34,536 nt of DNA from Oscillospiraceae bacterium (GCA_015068605.1 SVKF01000016.1:1-34536); one strand, 5' to 3'; shown: positions 15,736-24,662, counted from the first letter of the stretch. Made by a program: numbers and translations. Notes: generated by a model from the letters alone, not told the origin.

Positions 15736-17097
15736 TTACTTTTTATAACCTTCTATGACTTTTTTCACGGTTTCAAAAGCAGGTCCGCCCGTAACCGTTC
15801 TCAAATTCACGCAGGTTTTGAGAGAAATTGCCTCATAGACATCCTCTTCAAAAATTTCGGAAAAGGTTTTATATTCCTCAATAGTCAGTTCATCAAGTGC
15901 CATATCTTTATCAAGGCAATAAGCAACCATTCTCCCCACAACGCCGTGTGCGTCGCGGAACGGCAGTCCTTTTTTAACAAGGTAGTCCGCCACATCTGTT
16001 GCATTTGTAAATCCGCCTTTTGCACCATTTAACATATTTTCCTTGCGGATTTTCATAGTTTTAAGCATACCGCAAAAAACAGGGAGACACATTTTAACCG
16101 TATCAAGAGCATCAAAAATCTGCTCCTTATCCTCCTGCATATCCTTGTTATAGGCAAGGGGAAGCCCCTTCATAACAGTAAGCAAGCCCATTAAATCTCC
16201 AAAAACTCTTCCTGCTTTTCCTCTTGCAAGCTCAGCAACATCAGGATTCTTTTTCTGCGGCATAATTGATGAGCCTGTGCTATATGCATCGTCTAAATCA
16301 ACAAAACCAAACTCATTTGAGCTCCAGAGTATTATCTCCTCGGAAAAACGACTTAAATGCATCATAATCACAGAGAGAACAAACGCCATTTCACAAACGA
16401 AATCACGGTCGGAAACACCGTCAAGACTGTTCTTTGTCACAGAGTCAAAACCAAGCTCCGATGCAACAAACTCACGGTCAAGAGGATAGGTTGTCCCTGC
16501 CAGCGCACCACTTCCGAGAGGCATAACATTAACTCTTTTTCTCCAGTCACAAAGTCTTTCTTTGTCTCTTTTAAACATCTCATAATAAGCCATAAAATGA
16601 TGAGCTAAGGTTATAGGCTGTGCCTTTTGAAGATGAGTGTATCCGGGCATAATAGTTTCAATATTTTCCTCCGAAACGTTTAAAATCGTTTCCAAAATCT
16701 CATCAAGCATCTCATTAAGCTCGTCTGCCTCGTCACGAAGATACATTCTCACATCAAGAGCAACCTGGTCATTTCTGCTTCTGCCCGTATGCAGTCTTTT
16801 GCCCGTATCACCTATTCTTGAAATAAGAATAGTCTCAACATTCATATGTATATCTTCGGCATCAATCAAGAATTCCACTTTGCCGTTTTCTATATCGTCT
16901 AAAATTTCTCCAAGAGTTTTAACGATTAAATCGCTCTCACTCTTTTCAATAATTCCTTGCCTGCCAAGCATTTTTGCATGAGCAATGCTCCCCGTTATAT
17001 CCTGACGATACATCCTTTGGTCAAATCTTATTGACGAATTAAAATCATCAACACTCTTATCCGTTGATTTGGAAAATCTTCCGCCCCACAGTTTCAT
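15736..17097 (-). CDS. argH: Argininosuccinate lyase
   Basis: Splits argininosuccinate to arginine and fumarate, the last step of arginine synthesis. 453 residues, normal length. Typical start [10 protein letters not shown]. The fumarase/aspartase superfamily motif is [23 protein letters not shown], with the mobile-loop serine in the SSIMPQKKN segment. [13 protein letters not shown] and [16 protein letters not shown] are also present. It lies 74 bp downstream of argG in the same direction, with a hairpin between them, so it is the second gene of an argGH operon. The riboswitch promoter begins right after its stop codon. Confidence 0.96.
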   Translation of the reverse strand: MKLWGGRFSKSTDKSVDDFNSSIRFDQRMYRQDITGSIAHAKMLGRQGIIEKSESDLIVKTLGEILDDIENGKVEFLIDAEDIHMNVETILISRIGDTGKRLHTGRSRNDQVALDVRMYLRDEADELNEMLDEILETILNVSEENIETIMPGYTHLQKAQPITLAHHFMAYYEMFKRDKERLCDWRKRVNVMPLGSGALAGTTYPLDREFVASELGFDSVTKNSLDGVSDRDFVCEMAFVLSVIMMHLSRFSEEIILWSSNEFGFVDLDDAYSTGSSIMPQKKNPDVAELARGKAGRVFGDLMGLLTVMKGLPLAYNKDMQEDKEQIFDALDTVKMCLPVFCGMLKTMKIRKENMLNGAKGGFTNATDVADYLVKKGLPFRDAHGVVGRMVAYCLDKDMALDELTIEEYKTFSEIFEEDVYEAISLKTCVNLRTVTGGPAFETVKKVIEGYKK

Positions 17098-17137
17098 ATA
17101 GCGTTCTCTCCTTACTTCTTACTTCTTTTTTCTAAAG

Positions 17138-17164
17138 TTTACGGCAGAGAAACTCTGCCGTAAA
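17138..17164 (-). promoter_or_regulatory. argG-argH intergenic hairpin
   Basis: Perfect 12-bp stem TTTACGGCAGAG (17138-17149) with CTCTGCCGTAAA (17153-17164) and a 3-nt loop. No U-run follows on the minus strand, so full termination is doubtful. It may stabilise argG mRNA or lower argH expression. Confidence 0.65.
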
Positions 17165-17171
17165 TCAAATA

Positions 17172-18386
17172 TTATTTATTAAGTTCTTTCTCCATTAATG
17201 CTCTTACTTTAAGCGGAAGACCGAAAAGATTGATAAATCCTTCAGCGTCCTTGTGGCTGTAAAGCTCCTCGCTGTCGCCAAAACTTGCGATTGTCTCATT
17301 ATAGAGAGAATATGGAGACTTTGTTCCTGCATTGATAATATTGCCCTTATAAAGCATAAGCTTAACTTCGCCCGTAACAGTTTCCTGTGTGCTGTCAACA
17401 AAGGCTGAAAGAGCCTCACGGAGAGGTGTGTACCAAAGACCGTCATAAACGAGCTCTGCAAACTTATTTGCAACGCCATGCTTAAAGGACTGTGTCTGTC
17501 TGTCAAGGCAGAGGTATTCAAGCTCACGGTGAGCCGCATAAAGGATTGAGCCGCCCGGTGTTTCATAAACACCTCTTGACTTCATTCCGACAAGTCTGTC
17601 CTCAACAATATCTGTTATACCAATTCCGTTTGCACCGCCGATTGCATTAAGCTTTTCAACAAGAACACGCGGACCCATTTTTTCGCCGTCCAAAGAAACC
17701 GGTTCACCCTTTTCAAATCCGATTGTAATGAAAGTTGGTTCATCCGGAGCCTTCTCGGGAGATACCCCAAGCTTTAACAAATCGTTATACTGCGGCATAT
17801 TTGCAGGGTCTTCCAAATCCATACCTTCATGGCTTATATGCCAGATGTTTCTGTCACGGGAATATAAATCCTTTTTAGTTACGGGTATTTCAATTCCGTG
17901 TGCTTCTGCATAGTCAATAGCATCTTCTCTTGACTTAATATCCCATATTCTCCAAGGAGCAATAATCTTAAGATGAGGAGCGAGAGCCTTTATTGTAAGC
18001 TCAAAACGAACCTGGTCATTCCCTTTACCTGTTGCACCGTGGCAGATTGCAGTTGCGCCTTCCTTAAGAGCGATTTCAACCAATCTCTTTGCGATAATCG
18101 GGCGAGCGTGAGATGTACCTAAAAGATACTTATCTTCGTATACTGCGCCGGCTTTGAGAGTCGGGAAGATAAAATCTTTCACATATTCATCACGAAGGTC
18201 CTCAATGTAACACTTTGAAGCACCGCTCTTTAAAGCTCTTTCTTCAAGACCATCGGTCTCCTTGCCCTGACCAACATCACCGCAAACCGCGATAACCTCA
18301 TAACCATAGTTCTCGATAAGCCAGTTGATTATAATAGATGTATCAAGTCCGCCGGAATATGCGAGAACAACTTTTTCCTTTGCCAT
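17172..18386 (-). CDS. argG: Argininosuccinate synthase
   Basis: Condenses citrulline and aspartate with ATP. 404 residues, standard length. The PP-loop [10 protein letters not shown] at 9-18 binds [18 protein letters not shown] and [19 protein letters not shown] are further family landmarks, as is [22 protein letters not shown] precedes ATG. First gene of argGH, divergent from ruvC, with a promoter at 18446-18474. Earlier arginine genes are not in the window. Confidence 0.97.
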   Translation of the reverse strand: MAKEKVVLAYSGGLDTSIIINWLIENYGYEVIAVCGDVGQGKETDGLEERALKSGASKCYIEDLRDEYVKDFIFPTLKAGAVYEDKYLLGTSHARPIIAKRLVEIALKEGATAICHGATGKGNDQVRFELTIKALAPHLKIIAPWRIWDIKSREDAIDYAEAHGIEIPVTKKDLYSRDRNIWHISHEGMDLEDPANMPQYNDLLKLGVSPEKAPDEPTFITIGFEKGEPVSLDGEKMGPRVLVEKLNAIGGANGIGITDIVEDRLVGMKSRGVYETPGGSILYAAHRELEYLCLDRQTQSFKHGVANKFAELVYDGLWYTPLREALSAFVDSTQETVTGEVKLMLYKGNIINAGTKSPYSLYNETIASFGDSEELYSHKDAEGFINLFGLPLKVRALMEKELNK

Positions 18387-18445
18387 AATAAATTCCTCCT
18401 ATTTTAAATATTGAAAAAACCAAAATAATATGATACAATATTTTT

Positions 18446-18474
18446 ATTATACAACATTCTTCTTCGGTTTTCAA
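18446..18474 (-). promoter_or_regulatory. Sigma-A promoter of argGH
   Basis: Minus strand TTGAAA (18474-18469), 17-bp spacer, TATAAT (18451-18446). The -10 runs into AATAAAAATATTGTAT, which loosely resembles an ArgR (ARG) box; that match is weak and only suggestive. Confidence 0.7.
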
Positions 18475-18544
18475 TATAATTTTTGAATTTTTAGCATTTT
18501 TGTGCAATTTATATCGCATAATCCGAAGACAAGAGGGAGTTTTT

Positions 18545-19042
18545 ATGAAAATACTTGGAATTGACCCCGGTTTTGCCATTGTCGGATACGGTGTTATCGA
18601 CTATGGCGGTAATCGGTTTAAGACAATCGAATATGGCGCTGTCACGACGGAAGCCGGCGAGGATATGTTTATCCGCTTCAAAAAAATTTATGATGATTTG
18701 ACAGAAATAATCGAGAGATCGAAGCCTGATGCTATGGCGATTGAGGAATTATTTTTCAACAGCAATCAGAAAACCGCAATAAATGTCGCTCAGGCACGCG
18801 GTATAATTCTTCTTGCCGCCATGAACAAAAATGTACCTATTTTTGAATACACTCCCCTTCAGGTCAAGCAGGCTGTTGTCGGTTACGGCAGGGCAGACAA
18901 AGGGCAGGTTCAGCAGATGGTCAAAGCTCTTTTAAATCTCTCCAAAATCCCAAAGCCCGATGACACCGCCGATGCCTTGGCAATCGCAATCTGCCATGCC
19001 CACTCCTTCGGAAGTCTCTCAAACGCTTTAAAATGGAGGTAA
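18545..19042 (+). CDS. ruvC: Holliday junction endonuclease RuvC
   Basis: Resolves Holliday junctions together with RuvAB in recombination repair. 165 residues from the ATG chosen here. All four acidic catalytic positions are visible: Asp7 in ILGIDPG, Glu67 in AIEELFF, and Asp140 and Asp143 in KPDDTADALA. GAGGGAG lies 6 nt before ATG 18545. An upstream in-frame start at 18500 would add 15 residues before the conserved N-terminus and lacks support. ruvA and ruvB are not adjacent. The stop codon is 4 bp before the histidine kinase start, so the two are probably co-transcribed. Confidence 0.95.
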   Translation: MKILGIDPGFAIVGYGVIDYGGNRFKTIEYGAVTTEAGEDMFIRFKKIYDDLTEIIERSKPDAMAIEELFFNSNQKTAINVAQARGIILLAAMNKNVPIFEYTPLQVKQAVVGYGRADKGQVQQMVKALLNLSKIPKPDDTADALAIAICHAHSFGSLSNALKWR

Positions 19043-19046
19043 TTTT

Positions 19047-20384
19047 ATGCTGAAAAAAACAATCAAATATATGTGTATTTGTTCTTCAATCTGCATACTC
19101 ATTACTGTTTTTTGTATGCTCGGAGTGTTTTATGGCTTGGATATAAAGAGCGGCAATTACTTAATCAAGGTTATCGTTCCGGTTGCGTTGATTATAATAG
19201 GCGTTATTCTTGTTGCAACGCTGATTTCCTCCATCCTTGCCGATAAATTGACAACCCCCATTCGTGATATAGACCTTTTCGCACAATCCCATGAGGGAAT
19301 ATATGCCGAGATTACCCCGCTCGTTGAAAGAATTGAGTTTCAAAACAGAGAAATTGCCCGTCAAATTGACCGTGTCAAAAGACAAAAAAGCAGACTTTAT
19401 GTTGTTGGTGAAAGCATGAGTGAAGGACTTATCGTTTTTGACGGAGACGGGAAAATCCTTTCCATGAACTCAAGCGCAGAAAAAATCTTCGGAGCCGACA
19501 GCCGTGTTATCGGTGATAATATTTCCAGCATTTCCTCAAACCTTGAAATATACGAAGCAATAGAACACGCCTGCTCCGGCGGAAAGGCTATCATTACCGA
19601 AAGAATAAGCGATAAGCCCTATCAGATTTTTGTCAGCCCCGCTGTTGACAAAGGTCTCGTAAGCTCCGTTATTATGCTTGTTTTCGATGTGAGCGAGCTG
19701 GAAAAAAGCGAAAAAATCCGCCGTGAATTTTCAGCCAACGTCTCTCACGAGCTTAAAACACCGCTGACAACAATCCTCGGCTATTCACAAATCATCAACA
19801 ACGGTATTGCAAAAACCGAGGATATTTCAAACTTTATGGGCAAAATCGAACACGAAACAACCCGACTTATTTCTTTGGTTGACGATATAATGAAGCTGTC
19901 TCGCCTTGACGAGGAGAACAGCACCGATAATTTTTCAGAAATAACTCTAATGGATGTCATAGAGGATGTCTGTGAGCGACTTTTGCACAGGGCGAATAAA
20001 AACAATGTTTCTCTTGTTATTTCAGGGGACACTTCCTCAATCGCCGGCGATTTGCTTCAAATTACAGAGCTTGTTTATAATCTTACGGATAACGCCATAA
20101 AATACAATAAGCCCGGCGGAATGGTTACTATATCCGTATCAGGCAATATTTTAACCGTCAAAGATACAGGCATCGGAATCCCCGAAAAATATTTCGACAG
20201 AATTTACGAGCGATTTTTCCGTGTTGACAAAAGCCACTCCAAAAAAATCGGCGGAACAGGGCTTGGTCTTTCTATTGTTAAGCATATCGCCCAGCGCCAC
20301 GGGGCAACAATCAATCTTGAAAGCCGAGAAAATATTGGCACAATATTTACCGTAACATTCCAAAAATTCAAAAAAGATGCGTAA
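19047..20384 (+). CDS. PhoR-like sensor histidine kinase
   Basis: 445 residues. Two membrane helices (about 9-30 and 40-64) enclose a very short external loop. A PAS-like domain follows (about 115-215; ESMSEGLIVFDGDGKILSMN). The HisKA helix has phospho-acceptor His234 in NVSHELKTPL. The ATPase domain has the N-box TDNAIKYN (Asn349), G1 DTGIGIP and G2 GGTGLGLSIVKH. With so little outside the membrane, the signal is probably sensed in the membrane or by the PAS domain. No response regulator lies next to it, so it is an orphan kinase here. It follows ruvC by 4 bp. Confidence 0.92.
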   Translation: MLKKTIKYMCICSSICILITVFCMLGVFYGLDIKSGNYLIKVIVPVALIIIGVILVATLISSILADKLTTPIRDIDLFAQSHEGIYAEITPLVERIEFQNREIARQIDRVKRQKSRLYVVGESMSEGLIVFDGDGKILSMNSSAEKIFGADSRVIGDNISSISSNLEIYEAIEHACSGGKAIITERISDKPYQIFVSPAVDKGLVSSVIMLVFDVSELEKSEKIRREFSANVSHELKTPLTTILGYSQIINNGIAKTEDISNFMGKIEHETTRLISLVDDIMKLSRLDEENSTDNFSEITLMDVIEDVCERLLHRANKNNVSLVISGDTSSIAGDLLQITELVYNLTDNAIKYNKPGGMVTISVSGNILTVKDTGIGIPEKYFDRIYERFFRVDKSHSKKIGGTGLGLSIVKHIAQRHGATINLESRENIGTIFTVTFQKFKKDA

Positions 20385-20400
20385 ATTGCGCATCTTTTTT
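20371..20400. terminator. Bidirectional terminator between the kinase gene and the 20422 gene
   Basis: AAAAAGATGCG (20371-20381) pairs with CGCATCTTTTT (20389-20399). T-runs follow on both strands. The kinase stop codon lies in the loop. Confidence 0.88.
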
Positions 20401-20421
20401 ATATAAATAAATTAATTAAAT

Positions 20422-21765
20422 TTATCTTCTTCCTTGCTTCTGCCAATAGTCCATGCTCGTATGCCAGTCTATGCTTGCTGCGGCATTGGCAGTTCTTTCA
20501 GATGCATTAGCTGCCCTCTCGGACGCATCAGCCGTTCTTTCAGCTGCGTTAGCTGTTCTTACAGCCGCATTAGCTGTAATTCTGGAATTCTCAGCCGCAA
20601 TTCTTGAATTAAGCATCTGTTCTTGTGCATACCTCGTTTGCTTTCGCAACTCTTCCATTTTTCTTGCGTCTTTCACATCCTGATAATACAGATTTATAGC
20701 TTCCTGTATTGTCCACGCTCTCCCCGTATCCATATATTGAATTAAAAGAGCAACTCCTTCAGCTGACTTCAGTTCATTGGGCATAGGAATGTTATTTCTA
20801 ACCGTTGGTAAATTTCTTTTTTTCTGTTCCAACTCCGTTATTTCTCTTTTAATTCCCGAAATTGCATTCTCTTTCTCATTTTGAATTTTAATATGTTTAT
20901 TTTCGTTATTCAAAAATTCGGTTGCTTCTTTTAATGCTGAAGAAACATCAAAATTTCTATATGCCGCTTCCCTTGAACGGTTAATCTTTATTCCTTGTAT
21001 CACACTATATATTGCATATCCTATAATATATAATATTGTCCCAATTACGCCAAGAACAGGTGCTCCAAGCCACACCACAAAACCGGCTCCCATATCCAAA
21101 TCACGAGCCAAATCATCTAAAATTTCTGGTGCTACGCCCGCTATTATCAACATCCCTATAAATGAAATTACAGCCAATGCAATAAATGTCCATTTAATAA
21201 ATTCAAATTCAGGAAATTCTAATAAAGAAGCCTTTCGAATTTTTGGTCTTAAGCAGTCTCCGTTTGTTTCTTTAATCCACCTATACTGTTCTGTTTTTTT
21301 CTTAATGTCGTCTATTTCTGCACCTAAAGTTTCAATATCCTCTTGTTTCCTCTTTATTTCTCCGGCAAACTTATTGACAATGTTATTATAGTCCACATAG
21401 CTACACCATAAATTAAACAAATTATTTCTGTCATTGCCTGTATCGCTCATCCGTGCCGTATTACTGTGTTGCATAGCCGAATCATAATTATCTTCCTGTT
21501 TAATTTCCGGAACATACTCTTTTCCTGTCGCAAGAAAATCAATATCCTCTGCTTCTTTTATAATTTCCACGGTGTTGCCGATTTCCCGTAATGCTCTACA
21601 CACTTCATTTGCAAAATCCTCTTCAACCTCTGACAAAATAATACAGGGGGCTTTGAACGCATATTCACTCGCTGTGGCTCTATCACAATTTAAAATTGTT
21701 TTCAACTTTGCAACGGTCTGTAACTTATTTTTTGAACAAGTCACCAATTTTACATCACATTTCAT
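20422..21765 (-). CDS. Membrane protein with N-terminal L7/L12-C-domain-like region, unknown function
   Basis: 447 residues; I know no named family for the whole protein. Residues 3-69 follow the ribosomal L7/L12 C-terminal domain with almost no gaps (DVKLVTCSKNKLQTVAKLK, then a helix and AP, then EEDFANEVCRALREIGNTVEI). A charged coiled coil covers about 130-165. Two membrane helices lie at about 191-212 and 229-257, followed by a second coiled coil (about 285-320). Residues 387-430 are a 7-residue repeat of the form R-(T/A)-A-(N/D)-A-(A/S)-E. The tail is SIDWHTSMDYWQKQGRR. Only a weak GAAAGAGAG box precedes ATG. The gene stands alone beside a hairpin-rich region, so it may be an acquired accessory gene. 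Confidence 0.75.
   Translation of the reverse strand: MKCDVKLVTCSKNKLQTVAKLKTILNCDRATASEYAFKAPCIILSEVEEDFANEVCRALREIGNTVEIIKEAEDIDFLATGKEYVPEIKQEDNYDSAMQHSNTARMSDTGNDRNNLFNLWCSYVDYNNIVNKFAGEIKRKQEDIETLGAEIDDIKKKTEQYRWIKETNGDCLRPKIRKASLLEFPEFEFIKWTFIALAVISFIGMLIIAGVAPEILDDLARDLDMGAGFVVWLGAPVLGVIGTILYIIGYAIYSVIQGIKINRSREAAYRNFDVSSALKEATEFLNNENKHIKIQNEKENAISGIKREITELEQKKRNLPTVRNNIPMPNELKSAEGVALLIQYMDTGRAWTIQEAINLYYQDVKDARKMEELRKQTRYAQEQMLNSRIAAENSRITANAAVRTANAAERTADASERAANASERTANAAASIDWHTSMDYWQKQGRR
20483..20587 (-). repeat. 21-bp tandem repeats inside the 20422 gene
   Basis: Five 21-bp units beginning at 20483, 20504, 20525, 20546 and 20567 (consensus start GCATTAGCTG on plus). They encode the 7-residue Ala/Arg/Glu repeat near the C-terminus. 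Units differ mostly at wobble positions, so the protein repeat appears to be kept by selection. Confidence 0.8.
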
Positions 21766-21782
21766 AATTTTCGCTCTCTTTC

Positions 21783-21796
21783 GTAAATTAATTTAC
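21783..21796. promoter_or_regulatory. Palindrome upstream of the 20422 gene
   Basis: GTAAATTAATTTAC is a perfect 14-bp palindrome 17 bp before the start codon. It could be an operator. It is A+T-rich, so support is modest. Confidence 0.3.
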
Positions 21797-21844
21797 CTAT
21801 GTATCTACGTATGGGTGCTTACACTTCCTCCTTTCTCATGTCAT

Positions 21845-21879
21845 AAAAAATGCGTAGCTCCCTTACATGAAGCCACGCA
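21845..21879 (-). terminator. Terminator facing minus in the gene-free block
   Basis: TGCGT (21851-21855) and GCT (21857-21859) pair with AGC (21871-21873) and ACGCA (21875-21879), with one A·C mismatch. On minus it is followed by TTTTTT. No minus-strand gene ends between here and lysS (22534). It therefore terminates either lysS read-through or an unannotated RNA from the hairpin-rich region. Confidence 0.65.
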
Positions 21880-21913
21880 CTCGAAAAACGCAGTGACTTC
21901 ACACTAAAAGGTT

Positions 21914-22043
21914 GCTACACACTTATAATCAAACTTCCAACTCACGGGTTGCAAATAAGAGAAGTATACGTTCTTCACATAATATACCCCGTTAGTTGTA
22001 ATTTGATTAGACCTCTCCCAATTATAGATTATAAGTTTGTAGC
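21914..22043. repeat. Nested imperfect inverted repeat, about 130 bp
   Basis: Outer arms at 21914-21930 and 22027-22043 are 17 bp with one mismatch (GCTACA...TTATAATC). Inner arms AATCAAACTTCCAACTCACGGG and its partner near 21988-22008 pair at most positions. The two helices are separated on the right side by an 18-nt unpaired segment. A small AGAA/TTCT hairpin sits at the tip. The fold is one long hairpin with an asymmetric bulge. It has no ORF. Confidence 0.6.
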
Positions 22044-22180
22044 ATAAATTATTATATCATCATATCACTAATTTTTCAATATATTTTTACAATTTATTAT
22101 GCCTCTTTTTCATTTTCTAAGTTTACAAACTTTTCTTTTATATAAAATAATTGACTTTGCTGACCGGTTATTAAATAAAT

Positions 22181-22231
22181 AATTTCTATTTCCCAAAAAT
22201 GAATTTTGTTTGTTTTTGGGAAATAGAAATT
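22181..22231. repeat. Perfect 19-bp inverted repeat
   Basis: Arms at 22181-22199 and 22213-22231 (AATTTCTATTTCCCAAAAA and its exact complement) enclose a 13-nt loop. No U-run follows on either strand. It could be a transposon-end remnant, a structured RNA stem or a protein-binding site. Confidence 0.75.
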
Positions 22232-22256
22232 GTTAAAATAATACTACATAAATCAT

Positions 22257-22436
22257 AACCACTAGTAAATTAGTGGTTTGACCAGCTCCTATAAAGGGCT
22301 ATTACAGGCTTAACCCCTATAAGGGGCATCGAAGTTTGACACCGCATTACAATTACTGGCAGCCGCTCACGTGCGGCTGTCAGACCACTGACAAAATCAA
22401 AGTCAGTGGTCTGAGCAACGGATAACTCCGTTGCTC
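22257..22436. ncRNA. Cluster of consecutive hairpins, candidate structured RNA
   Basis: In plus order: AACCACTA/TAGTGGTT (22257-22278); two related small hairpins AGCTCCTATAAAGGGC (22284-22299) and AACCCCTATAAGGGGC (22311-22326), 13 of 16 bases alike; then three abutting stems of 10-11 bp, CTGGCAGCCGC/GCGGCTGTCAG (22356-22383), AGACCACTGAC/GTCAGTGGTCT (22382-22412) and GAGCAACGGA/TCCGTTGCTC (22413-22436). There is no ORF. This block is more G+C-rich than its surroundings. The coding strand is not certain; a minus transcript would meet the terminator at 21845-21879. Confidence 0.55.
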
Positions 22437-22484
22437 TTTACAAACAATAGGCGCTTTTTTTCTACGCAAAAACTTGCGCAAATT

Positions 22485-22504
22485 GGTGTAGTAAGGTGTA
22501 GTAA
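22485..22504. repeat. Two copies of a 10-bp tandem repeat
   Basis: GGTGTAGTAA occurs twice in direct succession, 30 bp downstream of the lysS stop codon. A related AACCTT motif is also doubled at 22505-22519. Function unknown. Confidence 0.6.
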
Positions 22505-22533
22505 AACCTTCAAAAACCTTGATTTTAAGCCAT

Positions 22534-24099
22534 TTATTTGTCAAGTGGCTTCATTGTCGGGAATAAGAGAACATCTCTGATTGCGGCAGAATCCGTAAGG
22601 AGCATACACATTCTGTCGATACCAAATCCGATACCGCCTGTTGGAGGCATACCGATTTCAAGTGCTCTCATAAAGTCCTCATCCGTTGTGTTTGCCTCTT
22701 CATCGCCAAGAGCAAGAAGAGCTTCCTGCGCCTTAAAACGCTCTCTCTGGTCAATCGGGTCATTAAGCTCTGAATAAGCATTCGCCATTTCCCAGCCATT
22801 CATAAAGAATTCAAAGCGTTCAACATAACCGGGATGACCCGGCTTTTTCTTTGTTAAAGGCGAGATTTCAATCGGGTGGTCCATAACAAATGTCGGCTGA
22901 AGAAGGTGTTCTTCAACAAATTCTTCAAAGAAAAGGTTGAGAATATCGCCCTTTTGATGATGGTCTTCATATTCAACATGGTGCTCTTTCGCAACAGCAC
23001 GAGCCTCTTCAACAGAATTTATCTCATTAAAATCAACGCCGGAATATTTTTTAACTGCGTCAACCATAGTAATTCTCTCAAATGGCTTTCCGAGATCCAT
23101 TTCGATACCGTTATATACAATTTGAGTTGTCCCAAGAACTTCCATTGCAACATGGCGATAGAGCTTTTCCGTGAGGTCCATCATACCATGGTAATCTGTA
23201 TACGCCTGATAAAGCTCCATAAGAGTAAATTCAGGGTTATGACGGGTGTCAAGCCCTTCGTTTCTGAATACTCTGCCGATTTCATAAACCTTCTCAAGAC
23301 CGCCCACAATCAGACGTTTAAGATAAAGTTCAAGAGAAATACGAAGTTTAAAATCCTCATCAAGAGCATTAAAATGTGTTTCAAAAGGTCTTGCAGCAGC
23401 ACCGCCGGCATTTGAAACAAGCATAGGTGTTTCAACTTCAAGGAAGCCCTGCCCGTCAAGATATCTTCTTATGGACGCAATGATTTTAGAACGCTTTATA
23501 AATGTATCCTTAACATCTGCATTCATAATAAGGTCAACATATCTCTGACGATAACGAAGGTCTGTATTCGTCATACCATGGAATTTTTCCGGCAATGGCT
23601 GAAGGGATTTTGAAAGAAGAGTAACACTGCTTACTCTTATAGAAATTTCACCTGTCTGTGTTGTAAAAACTTCGCCTTCCGCCCCAACAATATCACCAAT
23701 ATCAAGCTTTTTAAAGCGATTATAGTCATCTTCTCCAAGAATATCTTTTTTAACAAAAAGCTGAATTTGACCTGTCACATCGGCAATATGGAGAAATCCA
23801 ACCTTACCCATGCCGCGTTTTGACATTATTCTTCCGGCAACAATAACATTCTGACCATTCAGGTCTGAAATTTTCGCCTTAATTATTTCTACTTCATCCG
23901 AACCTCTTTTTGTAAGCTCTCGTTCTTCTTCAGTATAATTATCCTTTATCTGAGCTGCTGTATGCGTTCTTTCAAACTTAGTAATTTCAAAAGGGTCCAT
24001 CCCTGCATTCTGAAGCTCAGAAAGCTTATCTCTTCTTATCTTAAGAATTTCTCTCAGGTCCTGAACCTGCTGATTTTCCTGCGTATTATTTTCGTTCAA
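22534..24099 (-). CDS. lysS: Lysyl-tRNA synthetase, class II
   Basis: Charges tRNA-Lys. 521 residues. It has an N-terminal OB-fold anticodon-binding domain (about 80-175; GRIMSKRGMGKVGFLHI) and a class II catalytic domain with motif 1 (FLEVETPML), motif 2 (FRNEGLDTRHNPEFTLMELY) and motif 3 (GIGFGIDRMCMLLT). It lies 12 bp downstream of greA in the same direction, the common Firmicute order greA-lysS. No T-box or riboswitch precedes it, so it is probably expressed from the greA promoter. Confidence 0.97.
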   Translation of the reverse strand: MNENNTQENQQVQDLREILKIRRDKLSELQNAGMDPFEITKFERTHTAAQIKDNYTEEERELTKRGSDEVEIIKAKISDLNGQNVIVAGRIMSKRGMGKVGFLHIADVTGQIQLFVKKDILGEDDYNRFKKLDIGDIVGAEGEVFTTQTGEISIRVSSVTLLSKSLQPLPEKFHGMTNTDLRYRQRYVDLIMNADVKDTFIKRSKIIASIRRYLDGQGFLEVETPMLVSNAGGAAARPFETHFNALDEDFKLRISLELYLKRLIVGGLEKVYEIGRVFRNEGLDTRHNPEFTLMELYQAYTDYHGMMDLTEKLYRHVAMEVLGTTQIVYNGIEMDLGKPFERITMVDAVKKYSGVDFNEINSVEEARAVAKEHHVEYEDHHQKGDILNLFFEEFVEEHLLQPTFVMDHPIEISPLTKKKPGHPGYVERFEFFMNGWEMANAYSELNDPIDQRERFKAQEALLALGDEEANTTDEDFMRALEIGMPPTGGIGFGIDRMCMLLTDSAAIRDVLLFPTMKPLDK

Positions 24100-24111
24100 A
24101 GCAATCTCTCC

Positions 24112-24588
24112 TTACTTATTAATTTCAAGAATTTTAAGGGTAAAAGTATCTCCTGTCGGAGTGCTCACTTCGACTGCGTCCCCTACTTTTTTCCCAAGAA
24201 TCGCCTTCCCGACAGGAGACTCATTAGAAATTTTATTCTTATCAGGGTCTGCCTCTGTTGAGCCGACAATACTGTATTCAATTTCCTCTTCAAAGTCAAC
24301 ATCGTAAACCTTAACTCTTGTTCCGATTCCGACTTTATCAATTTCAACCTCATCCTGGTCAATAACCGCCGCATTTTTAAGCATATTTTCAAGGTCAATT
24401 ATGCGGCTTTCAACCTGATTCTGTTCGTTTTTCGCCTCGTCATATTCAGCGTTCTCCGATAAATCACCAAATCCGCGGGCTTCCTTAATTTTCTCCGCAA
24501 CCTCTTTGCGTTTTTTTGTCTTTAAATATTCAAGTTCTTCTTCAAGCTTTTGCAAGCCTTCAACTGTAAGCATTATCTGTTTTGCCAT
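24112..24588 (-). CDS. greA: Transcription elongation factor GreA
   Basis: Rescues backtracked RNA polymerase by stimulating transcript cleavage in the secondary channel. 158 residues, standard length. The N-terminal coiled coil (about 1-75) carries the acidic tip [15 protein letters not shown], with the conserved Asp and Glu that coordinate the catalytic Mg2+. The C-terminal FKBP-like domain has [25 protein letters not shown] precedes ATG. The promoter at 24663-24691 lies inside the 3' end of the preceding gene. Confidence 0.97.
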   Translation of the reverse strand: MAKQIMLTVEGLQKLEEELEYLKTKKRKEVAEKIKEARGFGDLSENAEYDEAKNEQNQVESRIIDLENMLKNAAVIDQDEVEIDKVGIGTRVKVYDVDFEEEIEYSIVGSTEADPDKNKISNESPVGKAILGKKVGDAVEVSTPTGDTFTLKILEINK

Positions 24589-24662
24589 TTTAAAAACTCC
24601 CCCTATAATTAACTAACTTTAACATTTCCGTTTTGTATATATCTAAACGCACATACCAATAT

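Noticed and set aside
22257-22436. Calling this block a TnpB guide RNA or IS200/IS605 end
   Set aside because: The resemblance is only in general layout; no transposase, TnpB or IscB gene is present and no exact element ends were identified. Kept as a hypothesis.
24100-24111. Separate promoter for lysS
   Set aside because: Only 12 bp separate greA and lysS; they are served by the greA promoter.
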